Of a DNA stretch of 64,000 nt, positions 8,025 through 17,512 are shown piece after piece. Every line of letters starts with the position of its first letter. The stretch's first letter is position 1. Source of the stretch: Pseudomonadota bacterium (GTDB lineage: Bacteria; Pseudomonadota; Gammaproteobacteria; Acidiferrobacterales; UBA6901); the NCBI GenBank assembly GCA_021785515.1, contig JAJYEX010000004.1, positions 143,074-207,073 of the forward strand, given 5' to 3'. The notes beneath the pieces were generated by a model that was not told where the DNA came from, searched no databases, and saw only the letters and a list, made by a program, of their open reading frames with translations. Both the position numbers and the translations under genes were made by a program.

Positions 8025-9224
8025 ATGCCGAAGATCTTCGATATCATCGTTGTCGGCGCTGGAATTGTTGGTCTTACGGTTTCGGCAGAACTTCTCAAGC
8101 GGCAGCCCAGAGCACGTCTTGCGGTTTTGGAAAAGGAGCCAGAAGCAGGACTGCATGCAAGCGGACGCAATAGCGGCGTCATGCATTCGGGGATTTATTA
8201 CGGCAGTGACACTTTTAAAGCGAAATTCTGCGCCTCTGGGGCTCGACGCATGATCGAATTTGCCAGGGCTGAAGACATTGCTGTAAAGCAGTGTGGGAAG
8301 GTGATTCTGGCTACAGCAGAAGAGCAATTGCCGACCGTGGACAAGCTGATGCGTAACGCGCACGAAAATGGCATCCGTGCCGAGCGCATCGACAGTCAGC
8401 AACTTGCGGAACTTGAGCCCCATGCCGCTAAATGTGTGACTGCGATTTACTGTCCCGATACGGCGGTAATCGACAGCTCTGCCGTCGTGAACCGCTTGAA
8501 AGAAAAACTTGCACTGAGCGGTGTCGAGTTTATTTTCAACTGTCAAGTGAATGGTGCGCATGGTAAGGGATTTATTCAGACCAGTCATGGAGAAATCGGA
8601 TACGGGTATCTCATAAACTGTGCGGGCGCTTATGCTGATGTCCTCGCTAGGTATTTTGGACTTGGCGAAGATTACGCCTTAGTGCCGTTCAAAGGCATCT
8701 ACTGGAAATTGAGTGAGCCGTCTAATTACAAGGTAAGGGCGAACATCTATCCCGTCCCGGATGTATCTATGCCTTTCCTAGGCATACACTTTACACGTGT
8801 AATTAGCGGTGAAGTGTACGTTGGTCCGACAGCCATCCCCGCACTCGGCCGTGAAAACTACGGTATTTTTCAGGGCATCGGGCTAAGTGAATCGCTGAAT
8901 ATCGGTCTGCAGCTCGCGGGTATGTATTGGCGCAACGAAAACAACTTTCGCAAACTTGCCCATGGTGAGATGGGCAAATACCGCAAGAGCAACTTTCTGG
9001 TGGCAGCTCGGCGGCTGTTGCCTACGTTGGAAGTGACCGACATGGTACCTACCGATAAGGCAGGCATCCGTCCTCAACTTGTCAATGTGAAGACACGTAA
9101 GCTTGAAATGGATTATATCCTCGCATCCACGGACCACTCTATGCACGTACTTAATGCCATCTCTCCGGCATTTACCTGTGGCTTTTCATTCGCCGAACGC
9201 ATCGCAGATGAGGCCGGTTTATGA
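8025..9224 (+). CDS. lhgO: FAD-dependent oxidoreductase of the L-2-hydroxyglutarate oxidase (LhgO) family
   Basis: A 399-residue DAO-fold flavoprotein. The FAD-binding motif VVGAGIVGL is at residues 9-17, EKEP ends the second strand, and HASGRNSGVMHSGIYY is the family signature. LhgO oxidises L-2-hydroxyglutarate to 2-oxoglutarate and passes electrons to quinones. Homologues are often found inside polysaccharide clusters where that reaction makes little sense, so here it may oxidise a sugar or sugar acid; that is inference. It starts 12 bp after the epimerase gene and is followed by an A+T-rich gap and a decayed IS630 element. Confidence 0.82.
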   Translation: MPKIFDIIVVGAGIVGLTVSAELLKRQPRARLAVLEKEPEAGLHASGRNSGVMHSGIYYGSDTFKAKFCASGARRMIEFARAEDIAVKQCGKVILATAEEQLPTVDKLMRNAHENGIRAERIDSQQLAELEPHAAKCVTAIYCPDTAVIDSSAVVNRLKEKLALSGVEFIFNCQVNGAHGKGFIQTSHGEIGYGYLINCAGAYADVLARYFGLGEDYALVPFKGIYWKLSEPSNYKVRANIYPVPDVSMPFLGIHFTRVISGEVYVGPTAIPALGRENYGIFQGIGLSESLNIGLQLAGMYWRNENNFRKLAHGEMGKYRKSNFLVAARRLLPTLEVTDMVPTDKAGIRPQLVNVKTRKLEMDYILASTDHSMHVLNAISPAFTCGFSFAERIADEAGL

Positions 9225-9446
9225 TAGATAGTTGGCTCGATAAGTCTTGTACGCTCATAGTTATATGACGCGCAATCCGGATTTGCTTTTGGTATTGAGT
9301 TCTCTCTGGTAGATCACTAGTGTGATGTTTCATTCTGTTTGGAACTTAAGCGCTGATTGGCCTAGATCACCTTCTCAAGGATGCCTCAGGCCGTAGCCGT
9401 TCAGATGGAGGGTTTGGGGTGGTCATGATGCACGGCGATGTATTCC

Positions 9447-10399
9447 TTAGATTGCGGCGGTCAATTCTGGGACGCTCGTAAACACACCGCGACGCAAGCG
9501 TTCGGTGGTGGTATCGCGCAAGAGAGGCGCTCGACCATGTTTAGCCAGGATGCTGAGGCCGGCCGTGCAGTGCATAGGAAAGCGTGGATGTCTGGCAAGG
9601 GAGGCCCACATCTTCGGATGAGTATGCGCGGCATAGTTGTTGTTGCAGACGAGGAACCCCCTTGTCTTTTCGTGTTTCGCGGTTAATCTGACGCAGGAAC
9701 GTCAAACCACTGCGTATGGCGGTGGCGCTTCTGGAATTAGCCAGACGACCTAACTGTCCAGAATACTCAAGGCCGCAAATTGAGTTGTAGTGCCGTGACG
9801 CCATATAGTCATGGGTCATCGTGCCCGCCAGGCCATTTTTGATGGGGAGCCCAGGATCGGCTCCGGTCGAGCGCCTGTTGCTTGGCTCTTCTTGTCGCAG
9901 CACAGCACCAGCGCGTGGCCTAGGGGAGGGGTCCGATGCAGCCTGATGATGTCTTTAAGCGTCTCAACAAAAAATGGATCGCCCGAGACCTTGAAGGATT
10001 CGACCAGATGGGGTTTCAGTCTGTGGGCACGGTATACCCGCAGCACTGTGGTGTCACTTGCCCGCACCTTCGCGGCCAGCGTCCGTATGCTTCAGTGTGT
10101 CGCTCCTGCGGGCGTTGTTTGCGTGGTGGGGCGCATGGTCTCGGGGCATCGGCCTGGGACGAGAATCCGACCTTGTCGGCTATCTTGTTTGATTGCCGCG
10201 AGACCACCTTGGGCATAGCGTTGGCGCCAGCGCCCGACCCGGAGCACCTGGGTGATCATTTCGCTGGATTCCCCCATCGCTGCGCGCAATACCATCTGCG
10301 TCCGGCGCGCTAAGGACATGCTTGCCGCACTGGACTTCGTGAGTTGCATGAGCGTTTTGTGTCCTTCCTCAGTCAACGGATCAGAGGGGCTACACGCAT
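9447..10399 (-). pseudogene. Decayed IS630-family transposase
   Basis: Pieces of one IS630-type transposase lie in order on the minus strand in different frames. Reading from 10399 these are MRVAPLI, LTEEGHKTL, the helix-turn-helix segment VGRWRQRYAQGGLAAI, PAGATH, SDTTVLRVYRAHRLKPH, GHALVLCCDKKSQ, GTMTHDY, NNNYAAHTHPKMWASLARHPRF and ERLRRGVFTSVPELTAAI before a stop at 9447-9449. Catalytic segments are broken by several frameshifts and altered residues, so no active enzyme can be made. Terminal repeats could not be identified. The total length of about 950 bp is close to a full transposase gene. Confidence 0.88.
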
Positions 10400-10586
10400 C
10401 AATCGCATCCTGTCGTGTACCCTATCGCTCGGACGGGAGAGGACCATATTGGTTCCTATAATTAGAAAGCACTACACTAGTGTCTAGGCATTAGTAGAAC
10501 GAATTATAGATCGTTGCATTCATACGGATCGGCAACTGTGCCAACAGCTTTGCTCAGGAAAAATTGAAAAGAGATCATCGAACTAT

Positions 10587-13568
10587 ATGACGCCTAATAG
10601 TTACGTATTAAAAAACATGCCAGACAAAGGTGTTGAAACGAAAAGGGTCATCGTCGTGGATCCGTCGTTGACTGATTTCATTGGACATCACGCACAGTAC
10701 GACATATCGGTAGTCGAAAATTCCAAAAAGTACGAAATGGAAGGCATCGTTCTTTGCCATAGATCCGCGTCCAACCTGATAGACAAACACGTGCGAGTCA
10801 TCAGAACATTCTCGGAGGATATGTGGGGAATGTTCAGAATGCGAAGGCGAGTTGCGTTTGAGCTGAAGCTGCTTGTGCTCGCTAGTATATCAATGCTTTT
10901 CGTTCCCTCTACGATGTATGCGCATGCGTATAGAAATGCCGGTAGACTGAAACGTTGGCTCGCAAGAGTGTTCAGCCAGAAAGCACGATTGAAGGTTCGC
11001 CGTGAAAGATATACTAATAGTACTCTGTTGAGATTTTTTGCCTACGTACTGATTGGCTTAGTTCCGACCGGAATTTACAAGATAAGACGGGGCGGAAAGG
11101 CAATTCGGAAAATGCTGAAATGGGTAAAATCCCTTTTTCCGCCGACCGCATTTGAGAAAATCGATTTTGTGAGTGTGGTCACGTTTCCAGTCAAATTGCT
11201 GTTTGGGGTTGTAGTATTGTTGTTACCAAGACTCGTCACTCAGTTTTTTAAGGGAATTGTCGATACAGCTGGGATATCTAATTTCGTTGGTCGTCTGACT
11301 CCAACAGCACTTTTTGTCGTACTCGGTAATCACCGTTACTACCTGGAAGCGGAAGAGGCGCTTTCGGTAGCAAAATTAGAGGCAGGTGATCTTGTGTTTT
11401 TTCATATGATAATTGGTCGAAACGTTTTGGAGACGGCGGTGCTATGTGAAAATATCTATTCCAAAACACGTGTTGCGCCGGTAGTTTTATTTCGATACCC
11501 GGCAAGTTTTTTTTCTTCAGTTCGTCCGATGCTGAAAAAGTTGGCGTTTAAAAAATTTGAGTATCTATTTGAGTCTGGCAGGGTGCGTCTTGCGAGCGAC
11601 AGCAGCCGGCTTATTGAGGAATATTCAAATATTACATATGTCCCCATGGAGCTGTTTCCGATCCCTCATGGAGTTGAACAGCATTCAACAAGTGATCATG
11701 TATCTCACGCAAACGAGCAACTGATAATTGCAGTGCTGGGAAATGCGAGGGGTGAAAAGGGCTTTGTGGAAATTGTAAAAATGATGCGGCAATTAGCCGA
11801 GAGCTCCTTAAATTTGCCTGTGGAGTTCGTGATTCAAGCGAATGATCCTGATGATGACGCTGAACCGTATGTGAGGGAAATTAGAAATGCGCAGTTTCCT
11901 TTCCCGGTATCGGTTCTTACAAAGAGTTTGGATAAGCAGTCTTACGAGGCGCTAATTAATTCAACCGATGTTATTCTTGCGCCTTATTGGCAGGAGGTCT
12001 ATTCATCCAGAACATCCGGAGTGGCGTTGGAGGCCATCATCGGTGCAAAGATTTTGATAACAACTGAAAATACATGGATGTCAGATCAAGTAGAGCTATG
12101 GCAAACCGGCTTGACAGTCAAGAATCGTGATGTGAAATCGCTGACGGACGCGGTCATTAAGACGGTTGCGCAGAGGGACGTTCTAACATTGAGAGCAAAA
12201 ATAGGCAGCAAGGCTGCCGCGAGGTTTCATTCGGGAAAAAGCTTCGTAGAGCACCTTATGAGAAGAAGGCTTTCACGGTTGGAAGCTGGCAAGAATATTT
12301 GCTTTAGCTATCCGTGGGACAATTTGTTTGCGTGCAACTCGGGGGCATCGGTACGTTCATCGTTGGTAGTTAGGAGGATTATAGAGGCGGGCTGGCATGT
12401 GACTATTTTCGGTAATTTACCAACTTCAGCAGTAGTTCCGGCGGGCGTTACGGTAGTTGAATGGGAGGAACCAACAGCAAGCTTTTTAAACGCCGTTTAC
12501 CTGGTCGACTACATTCGTCGGCTACTTTTTTCGCCATGGATGATAGGTTTGGAGGACTTCCAGTGTAGATTTCGGTTCTGGTTTAGGTCGCGCAGAGCAA
12601 AATTAGCTATTAACTCAATCCTTCGTCATTCATCTGCGGTGGTCATTGAATACCCTTTTTTAGCATCACTTTTCGAGCCGTTTGCCAAAGCATACGGAAT
12701 TCCGATGATTGTCAATAGTCACGATGTATTGGGGATGCAGACCAAACGAAAATACCTAAGGCGTTGGATCATTGAACAGGAAGCACATGCGCTGAGTTCC
12801 GCTAATTTTTCTACCACGATCAGCGAAGATGACCTGAAAATTTTTGAAGGTTATGGGGTGCGAGCGCATGTCATCGCGAACTCAATTGATGTGATGAAGA
12901 TCATCGTTATTTCTTACTCCGAGGCGCAAAAGCGCGTTGCTGCGGCGGGTATTAAGTTGACGCAGCAGCGATTCGGACTGTTTGTGGGAAGCGCCCATCC
13001 GCCCAATTTGGAGGCAGCAAGGCTGGTTGCTGAGCTCAGTCAAGATAACCTCTTGGTTAGGGAAGGCATAGGTTTTGTGATCGCTGGAGACTGCATTTCC
13101 TCGCAATTTAACGCAAAATATCAGAATTGCCTGCAGCTAGGCCGTATATCCGATGAACTCCTGCAGGCACTGTATTCGTTGGCGTCTTTCGTGGTTATTC
13201 CCCTCCGAAGTGGCACTGGTTCGTCTGTGAAAACTATTGAAGCGTTTGCATATGGGAGGGCCGTGATCGGAACTGAGGTGGCATTTAGAGGTTTTGACGT
13301 TACCAATTTTCATAATTGTATAATTTCAAATCAAATAGGTGATTATCCGGGATTGATAATGGAAATGCTGCGCGATCCGGCAAGAATGAAGAGGATGGAA
13401 ACTGGCGCAAAGGATTACGCCAAAAAGAAAGATTATCGGTTTGCCTTTCAGCCTATCGTTGATGCAATTGAACAGTCGGAATTTGTTAAAATAAAATCAT
13501 GTCACTTTGGCCCGAGTCTTCCGGAGTTCAATTTGGAAGCAGGCAACAATTCATGGACAGTGGCTTAA
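10587..13568 (+). CDS. Large protein with two glycosyltransferase (GT-B) modules
   Basis: A 993-residue protein with two glycosyltransferase halves. The first (about 1-565) has a poorly recognised N-terminal part with hydrophobic stretches and a GT4-like C-lobe around 380-510, containing SRTSGVALEAIIGAKILITT. The second (about 569-970) is a more typical GT4: NSHDVLG, ISEDDLKIFEGYG, and the donor-site segment PLRSGTGSSVKTIEAFAYG. It probably adds two sugars in sequence to the growing lipid-linked chain at the cytoplasmic face. Start ATG at 10587; a second in-frame ATG lies at 10617. Base composition is notably A+T-rich, which suggests acquisition. Donor and acceptor are unknown. Confidence 0.85.
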   Translation: MTPNSYVLKNMPDKGVETKRVIVVDPSLTDFIGHHAQYDISVVENSKKYEMEGIVLCHRSASNLIDKHVRVIRTFSEDMWGMFRMRRRVAFELKLLVLASISMLFVPSTMYAHAYRNAGRLKRWLARVFSQKARLKVRRERYTNSTLLRFFAYVLIGLVPTGIYKIRRGGKAIRKMLKWVKSLFPPTAFEKIDFVSVVTFPVKLLFGVVVLLLPRLVTQFFKGIVDTAGISNFVGRLTPTALFVVLGNHRYYLEAEEALSVAKLEAGDLVFFHMIIGRNVLETAVLCENIYSKTRVAPVVLFRYPASFFSSVRPMLKKLAFKKFEYLFESGRVRLASDSSRLIEEYSNITYVPMELFPIPHGVEQHSTSDHVSHANEQLIIAVLGNARGEKGFVEIVKMMRQLAESSLNLPVEFVIQANDPDDDAEPYVREIRNAQFPFPVSVLTKSLDKQSYEALINSTDVILAPYWQEVYSSRTSGVALEAIIGAKILITTENTWMSDQVELWQTGLTVKNRDVKSLTDAVIKTVAQRDVLTLRAKIGSKAAARFHSGKSFVEHLMRRRLSRLEAGKNICFSYPWDNLFACNSGASVRSSLVVRRIIEAGWHVTIFGNLPTSAVVPAGVTVVEWEEPTASFLNAVYLVDYIRRLLFSPWMIGLEDFQCRFRFWFRSRRAKLAINSILRHSSAVVIEYPFLASLFEPFAKAYGIPMIVNSHDVLGMQTKRKYLRRWIIEQEAHALSSANFSTTISEDDLKIFEGYGVRAHVIANSIDVMKIIVISYSEAQKRVAAAGIKLTQQRFGLFVGSAHPPNLEAARLVAELSQDNLLVREGIGFVIAGDCISSQFNAKYQNCLQLGRISDELLQALYSLASFVVIPLRSGTGSSVKTIEAFAYGRAVIGTEVAFRGFDVTNFHNCIISNQIGDYPGLIMEMLRDPARMKRMETGAKDYAKKKDYRFAFQPIVDAIEQSEFVKIKSCHFGPSLPEFNLEAGNNSWTVA

Positions 13569-13664
13569 GCTCAATAGCTTAACTTTACGCATCGAATATA
13601 ACATAGCAACGAATCGCCTGGCGCGCTTCAGCCCAGACGCTTCGGTAAGTGTTGTGAGGGAAAC

Positions 13665-14870
13665 ATGATCTGCCGCGTATGTGATTCTGCTAATCTCGAA
13701 CCCGTAATTGATCTTGGCGAACAGCCATGGTGCAACAACTTCCTTAAAAAGGAGGATGTGGGTAAGGAACCATATTATCCATTGCGAGTTCTTTTTTGTC
13801 ATGACTGTCATACATCCCAACTCGACTTTACAGTAAAAAAGGAGGTCATGTTCGGCGACCATACCTATCTGTCTGGTGTCACTAAATCGCTTTCACAGCA
13901 TTTTCGCAATATCGCCCAGGAGGTAGATCGTCGCTTCTTTGCACAAAAGAGGAACAAGGCGGTTCTGGATATAGGATCTAATGACGGTACACAACTGAAG
14001 CACTTTCAGTCTCTGGGTTATGACGTGGTCGGAGTGGAATCATCAAAAACTACAGCACGCATTGCAAATGATGCAGGAGTGCCTACTGTAAATACTTTCT
14101 TCAACGAAGAAGCGATGAAAGAAATTGGTAGACAATTTGATGTTTTCAATGCGGCAGGCGTTTTTTTTCATTTGGAAGAACTGCACTCAGTATGCCGTGC
14201 CATTAAGCTTGGGTTAAAGCCGGAAGGGGTATTTGTGGTTCAGTTTTTGTACATGAGAAACATCATGTCGAATCTTGCATTTGATCAGATTTATCATGAA
14301 CATTTGCTCTATTACACCTTGGAAACAATTGAGGTTTTGCTAAATCGGCACGGACTTTCGATGTTTGATGCTTATTTGGCTCCAATTCACGGTGGATCAA
14401 TAATTGGATTCGTCGGCCATCAGGGCAGCTATCAACCTTCGGCGCGTCTTGTAGAATTGCGCGAGCAAGAAGATACTTCCGGCTGCAATACGATTGCAGC
14501 CTATAGGGAATTTGATCTTCGAATAAAACGTATGAAGCAGGAGAACTTGGATTATCTGCATAGTGCGCGGGCCACAGGGAAAAGAGTATACGGGTTCGGT
14601 GCGCCTGTTAAGGGCAACACCATGCTCAACTATTTTGGCGCAGGCCCGTCGCTGATCGAATATCTTGTTGAAAAGAATCAGCTTCGGCGTGGCCTTTACT
14701 CTCCAGGTATGCATATTCCTCTATTGATCGAAGATGAAGTGAATCATCCACCGGATATTTATTATGTGTTGGCTTGGAACTTTAAGGATGAGATTTTGAA
14801 AAATAACCAGGGCCTAATTGACCAAGGTGTTGAGTTCTATTTTCCGGTTAATCCAAAGTTTAGCACATGA
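13665..14870 (+). CDS. Zinc-binding class I SAM-dependent sugar C-methyltransferase
   Basis: A 401-residue enzyme of the TylC3/NovU type, which transfers a methyl group from SAM to a carbon of a keto-sugar nucleotide. The N-terminal zinc site uses CRVC at residues 3-6 and CHDC near residue 45. The SAM motif VLDIGSNDGTQL is near residue 100, and the C-terminal domain carries FGAPVKGNTMLNYF, typical of this family. Start ATG at 13665. It overlaps the next epimerase gene by 4 bp (ATGA), so the two are translationally coupled, which suggests they act on the same sugar. Confidence 0.88.
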   Translation: MICRVCDSANLEPVIDLGEQPWCNNFLKKEDVGKEPYYPLRVLFCHDCHTSQLDFTVKKEVMFGDHTYLSGVTKSLSQHFRNIAQEVDRRFFAQKRNKAVLDIGSNDGTQLKHFQSLGYDVVGVESSKTTARIANDAGVPTVNTFFNEEAMKEIGRQFDVFNAAGVFFHLEELHSVCRAIKLGLKPEGVFVVQFLYMRNIMSNLAFDQIYHEHLLYYTLETIEVLLNRHGLSMFDAYLAPIHGGSIIGFVGHQGSYQPSARLVELREQEDTSGCNTIAAYREFDLRIKRMKQENLDYLHSARATGKRVYGFGAPVKGNTMLNYFGAGPSLIEYLVEKNQLRRGLYSPGMHIPLLIEDEVNHPPDIYYVLAWNFKDEILKNNQGLIDQGVEFYFPVNPKFST

Positions 14871-15790
14871 ATATCGTCGTTACTGGTAGCTCAGGGTTTT
14901 TAGGTTCCGCTTTGTGCAGGCACCTAGAAGATGAAAGTCACGAACTTACTCGGCTCAACTCGCGCAACTGCGATTTGTGCAAAGCGGAAAGCCTGGAAAA
15001 ATATTCATCAGAAAAATATGATTTGGTCTTTCATTTAGCAGCATGGACACAGGCCGGCGATTTTTGCCTGAAGCATCAGGGAGAGCAGTGGATAATCAAC
15101 CAGCAAATCAACACTAATCTGCTGGCGTGGTGGGCCGACAAACAGCCTCAATCAAAGCTGGTAATCATGGGTACAAGCTGTGTGTATGCACCCGGTAGCG
15201 ATCTACGCGAATCAAATTATATGTTGGGCGAGCCCATCGATAGTCTGTACACCTATGCCATGACAAAGAAAATGCTTTATCAAGGGGCTCGCGCGTTGAG
15301 CCAGCAATTTGGTATGCGCTACTTATGTGCAGTGCCCTCGACGCTCTACGGTGCCGGTTACCATACCGACGGAAGGCAGATGCATTTTATTTTCGATTTG
15401 ATTCGAAAGATCATTCGCGGAAAAGAGTATGGTGAACCTGTCGTACTCTGGGGAGATGGCTACCAAAGACGGGAGCTAGTATTGGTCGAAGACTTTGTTC
15501 GCATCTTGTGGCATTTGGCGCAGAACTTTGACAATGAAATATTCAACATAGGAGCTGGGGAGGAGTATTCGATTAGAACCTTTGCGGAACGTATTTGTGA
15601 GATTGTGGGATACCCTAATGAAAAGATTCAATATGATTCCGGGCGCTACGTTGGCGCGAAATCAAAGTGTCTGAATATTGAGAAGCTAAAGTCAGTGATG
15701 CCTAGTTACGCCACTTTGCCATTGAGCGATGGACTGAGGGAAACGATTGAATGGTTCTATGAAACCAAAGCCTATGGGCAGCGGGTGTAA
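14867..15790 (+). CDS. NAD(P)-dependent nucleotide-sugar epimerase/reductase
   Basis: A 307-residue SDR protein with VTGSSGFLGSALCRHL at the N-terminus, MGTSCVYAPG around residue 100 and the catalytic YAMTK near residue 130. The arrangement is closest to GDP-fucose synthase-like 3,5-epimerase/4-reductases and to the heptose counterparts, though the product cannot be fixed from sequence. It overlaps the C-methyltransferase gene by 4 bp. The pair likely converts a keto-sugar nucleotide into a branched or deoxy sugar. Confidence 0.85.
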   Translation: MNIVVTGSSGFLGSALCRHLEDESHELTRLNSRNCDLCKAESLEKYSSEKYDLVFHLAAWTQAGDFCLKHQGEQWIINQQINTNLLAWWADKQPQSKLVIMGTSCVYAPGSDLRESNYMLGEPIDSLYTYAMTKKMLYQGARALSQQFGMRYLCAVPSTLYGAGYHTDGRQMHFIFDLIRKIIRGKEYGEPVVLWGDGYQRRELVLVEDFVRILWHLAQNFDNEIFNIGAGEEYSIRTFAERICEIVGYPNEKIQYDSGRYVGAKSKCLNIEKLKSVMPSYATLPLSDGLRETIEWFYETKAYGQRV

Positions 15791-15951
15791 GTTACTAGAC
15801 GAGATCTGATAGGGAAATTTATGATGAGCGTAACTCTGATAACGGTATCTCCATTATTGGAAATTGATATAGAAATAAAACAGAAGGGCATTATGAATGG
15901 AAGATTGTCAGTGAGTTGTTTTTGCTCCGTCATATAAGCGGATAATGTATA

Positions 15952-16935
15952 ATGATCATTTCCCGAACGCCATTTCGTATTTCGTTTTTCGGTGGCGGCA
16001 CAGACTATCCGTTATGGTTTAGACAATATGGCGGCGCAGTTCTGTCGACTTCATTTGATAAGTATTGTTACATCACTTGCCGGGAATTGCCGCCTTTTTT
16101 TGAACACAAATACCGGATTGCCTATTCGAAAGTAGAAAACGTGTCCGAAATTCGGGACATCGAACATCCGGCGGTGCGCGCTATTCTTAAGGAAATTGCA
16201 TTTTCCAAGGGCCTGGAGATTCACTGCGATGCGGATTTGCCAGCACGTTCCGGACTCGGATCAAGTTCTTCATTTGTGGTGGGGATGTTGCATTCACTTG
16301 TAGCCCTTAAGGGAAGTCGAGTGACAAAAGAGTGGCTTGCGCAGGAGGCTATACGGATTGAGCAGGAGGTGCTTAAAGAGCATGTAGGATCGCAGGATCA
16401 GGTGGCCGCTGCATTTGGAGGTTTCAATCTGATTCGCTTTCAAAAAAATGGTCAGATGAACATCGAACCAGTTATTCTTTCTCAGGACAGGAAAAATGAG
16501 TTCAATGATCATTTGATGCTTTTTTTCACAGGTTTTTCGCGTATCGCTTCTGAGATAGCAAAGTCGAAAATGGCAAATATGGGCAAAAAGACGGACGAGT
16601 TGCATTGCATGCGAAAAATGGTAGATGAAGCTTTGGATATACTTTCGTCTAACACGGATATACGCTCGATTGGAGAATTGCTTAACACAGCGTGGGAACG
16701 GAAACGCAGTTTATCTGACCAGGTTAGCAATTCTCAGATTGACAATCTCTACTCTCGGGCAATCAGCGCGGGTGCGATCGGTGGGAAATTGCTTGGCGCC
16801 GGTGGGGGTGGCTTCATGCTTTTGTTTGTTGAGCCACAAAATCAAGAAGGCGTTCGGCACGCTCTAAGTGAACTTATCCATGTGCCGTTTAGATTCGAGT
16901 CGTCTGGTAGTCAGGTAATTTACTACCAGCCATAA
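15952..16935 (+). CDS. hddA: D-glycero-alpha-D-manno-heptose 7-phosphate kinase (GHMP family)
   Basis: A 327-residue GHMP kinase that makes heptose 1,7-bisphosphate in the GDP-heptose route. It begins with RTPFRISFFGGGTDYP, the HddA-type signature; the phosphate loop PARSGLGSSSS is near residues 96-106, and the third GHMP motif LLGAGGGGFMLLF is near residue 280. Length fits. It pairs with the HddC-like gene at 5979. GmhA and GmhB, needed to make the substrate and remove the 7-phosphate, are not in the window and would have to come from elsewhere, for example the LPS-core pathway. Confidence 0.88.
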   Translation: MIISRTPFRISFFGGGTDYPLWFRQYGGAVLSTSFDKYCYITCRELPPFFEHKYRIAYSKVENVSEIRDIEHPAVRAILKEIAFSKGLEIHCDADLPARSGLGSSSSFVVGMLHSLVALKGSRVTKEWLAQEAIRIEQEVLKEHVGSQDQVAAAFGGFNLIRFQKNGQMNIEPVILSQDRKNEFNDHLMLFFTGFSRIASEIAKSKMANMGKKTDELHCMRKMVDEALDILSSNTDIRSIGELLNTAWERKRSLSDQVSNSQIDNLYSRAISAGAIGGKLLGAGGGGFMLLFVEPQNQEGVRHALSELIHVPFRFESSGSQVIYYQP

Positions 16936-17512
16936 TCAGAAGGGTGGCGCGGTGGTTGTCCATTGCTGGATAGTGATATTCCATGTGATGCAGTGAGAAA
17001 TGGGTCCCAATTCCTGGACACTGCCTTAAAAGCAAATGGCGCTTACTTGGCGCGGTGTTGATAAAACTTCTGAACATTTCTTTTTCCAATGTGATGAGCT
17101 GATGAGATGGACTCCTCCTTGCGGCTGATGGTTGAGATCGCTGGGCCGCGTGACGATGCGGCCGGCTCCTCTCAGTCTGACACTTTAGTTGCCGTCCTGG
17201 CAGGGAGGAGTCCATATACGCCCCGGGTTTTGAGGGGACTCCAACATCCGCTGCGCGCCATGCGAAGCGAAGGGGGCGCGTTGTCCGTATATGGACTGAT
17301 ATGGAAAAAAAAGGTACCAAGTTCTATTTCGACTTTGAGTGAAAGAGACGGACAAGTCGGCCAGTTTGAACGGCCAATAACCAAGCATGACAAACGGATA
17401 GGGGCTTTTAGTGAAGAACCAATACGATATAAAGAGCGGCCGTTGCTACCGGATTCAAAACTGAAGGAGGAATATACTAAACACCAAACACCAAACACCT
17501 GTTTACAGGGAT
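16936..17512 (+). other. Non-coding gap with inverted repeat
   Basis: About 580 bp between hddA and the next glycosyltransferase. Besides the inverted repeat described separately, the final part has AAGGAGGAATATACTAAAC, but this lies ~35 nt before the chosen start. Short open frames match no known family. Confidence 0.4.
17209..17297 (+). repeat. Inverted repeat enclosing a segment similar to the start of repeat R
   Basis: AGTCCATATACG at 17209-17220 is exactly complementary to CGTATATGGACT at 17286-17297. Inside, CCGCTGCGCGCCA (17248-17260) followed by AGCGAAG matches the beginning of repeat copy A at 5671. It may be a solitary miniature element or a truncated third copy of repeat R. Confidence 0.55.

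Noticed and set aside
15822-15938. 38-codon open frame between the epimerase and hddA
   Set aside because: No family likeness and only a weak ribosome site; probably chance.
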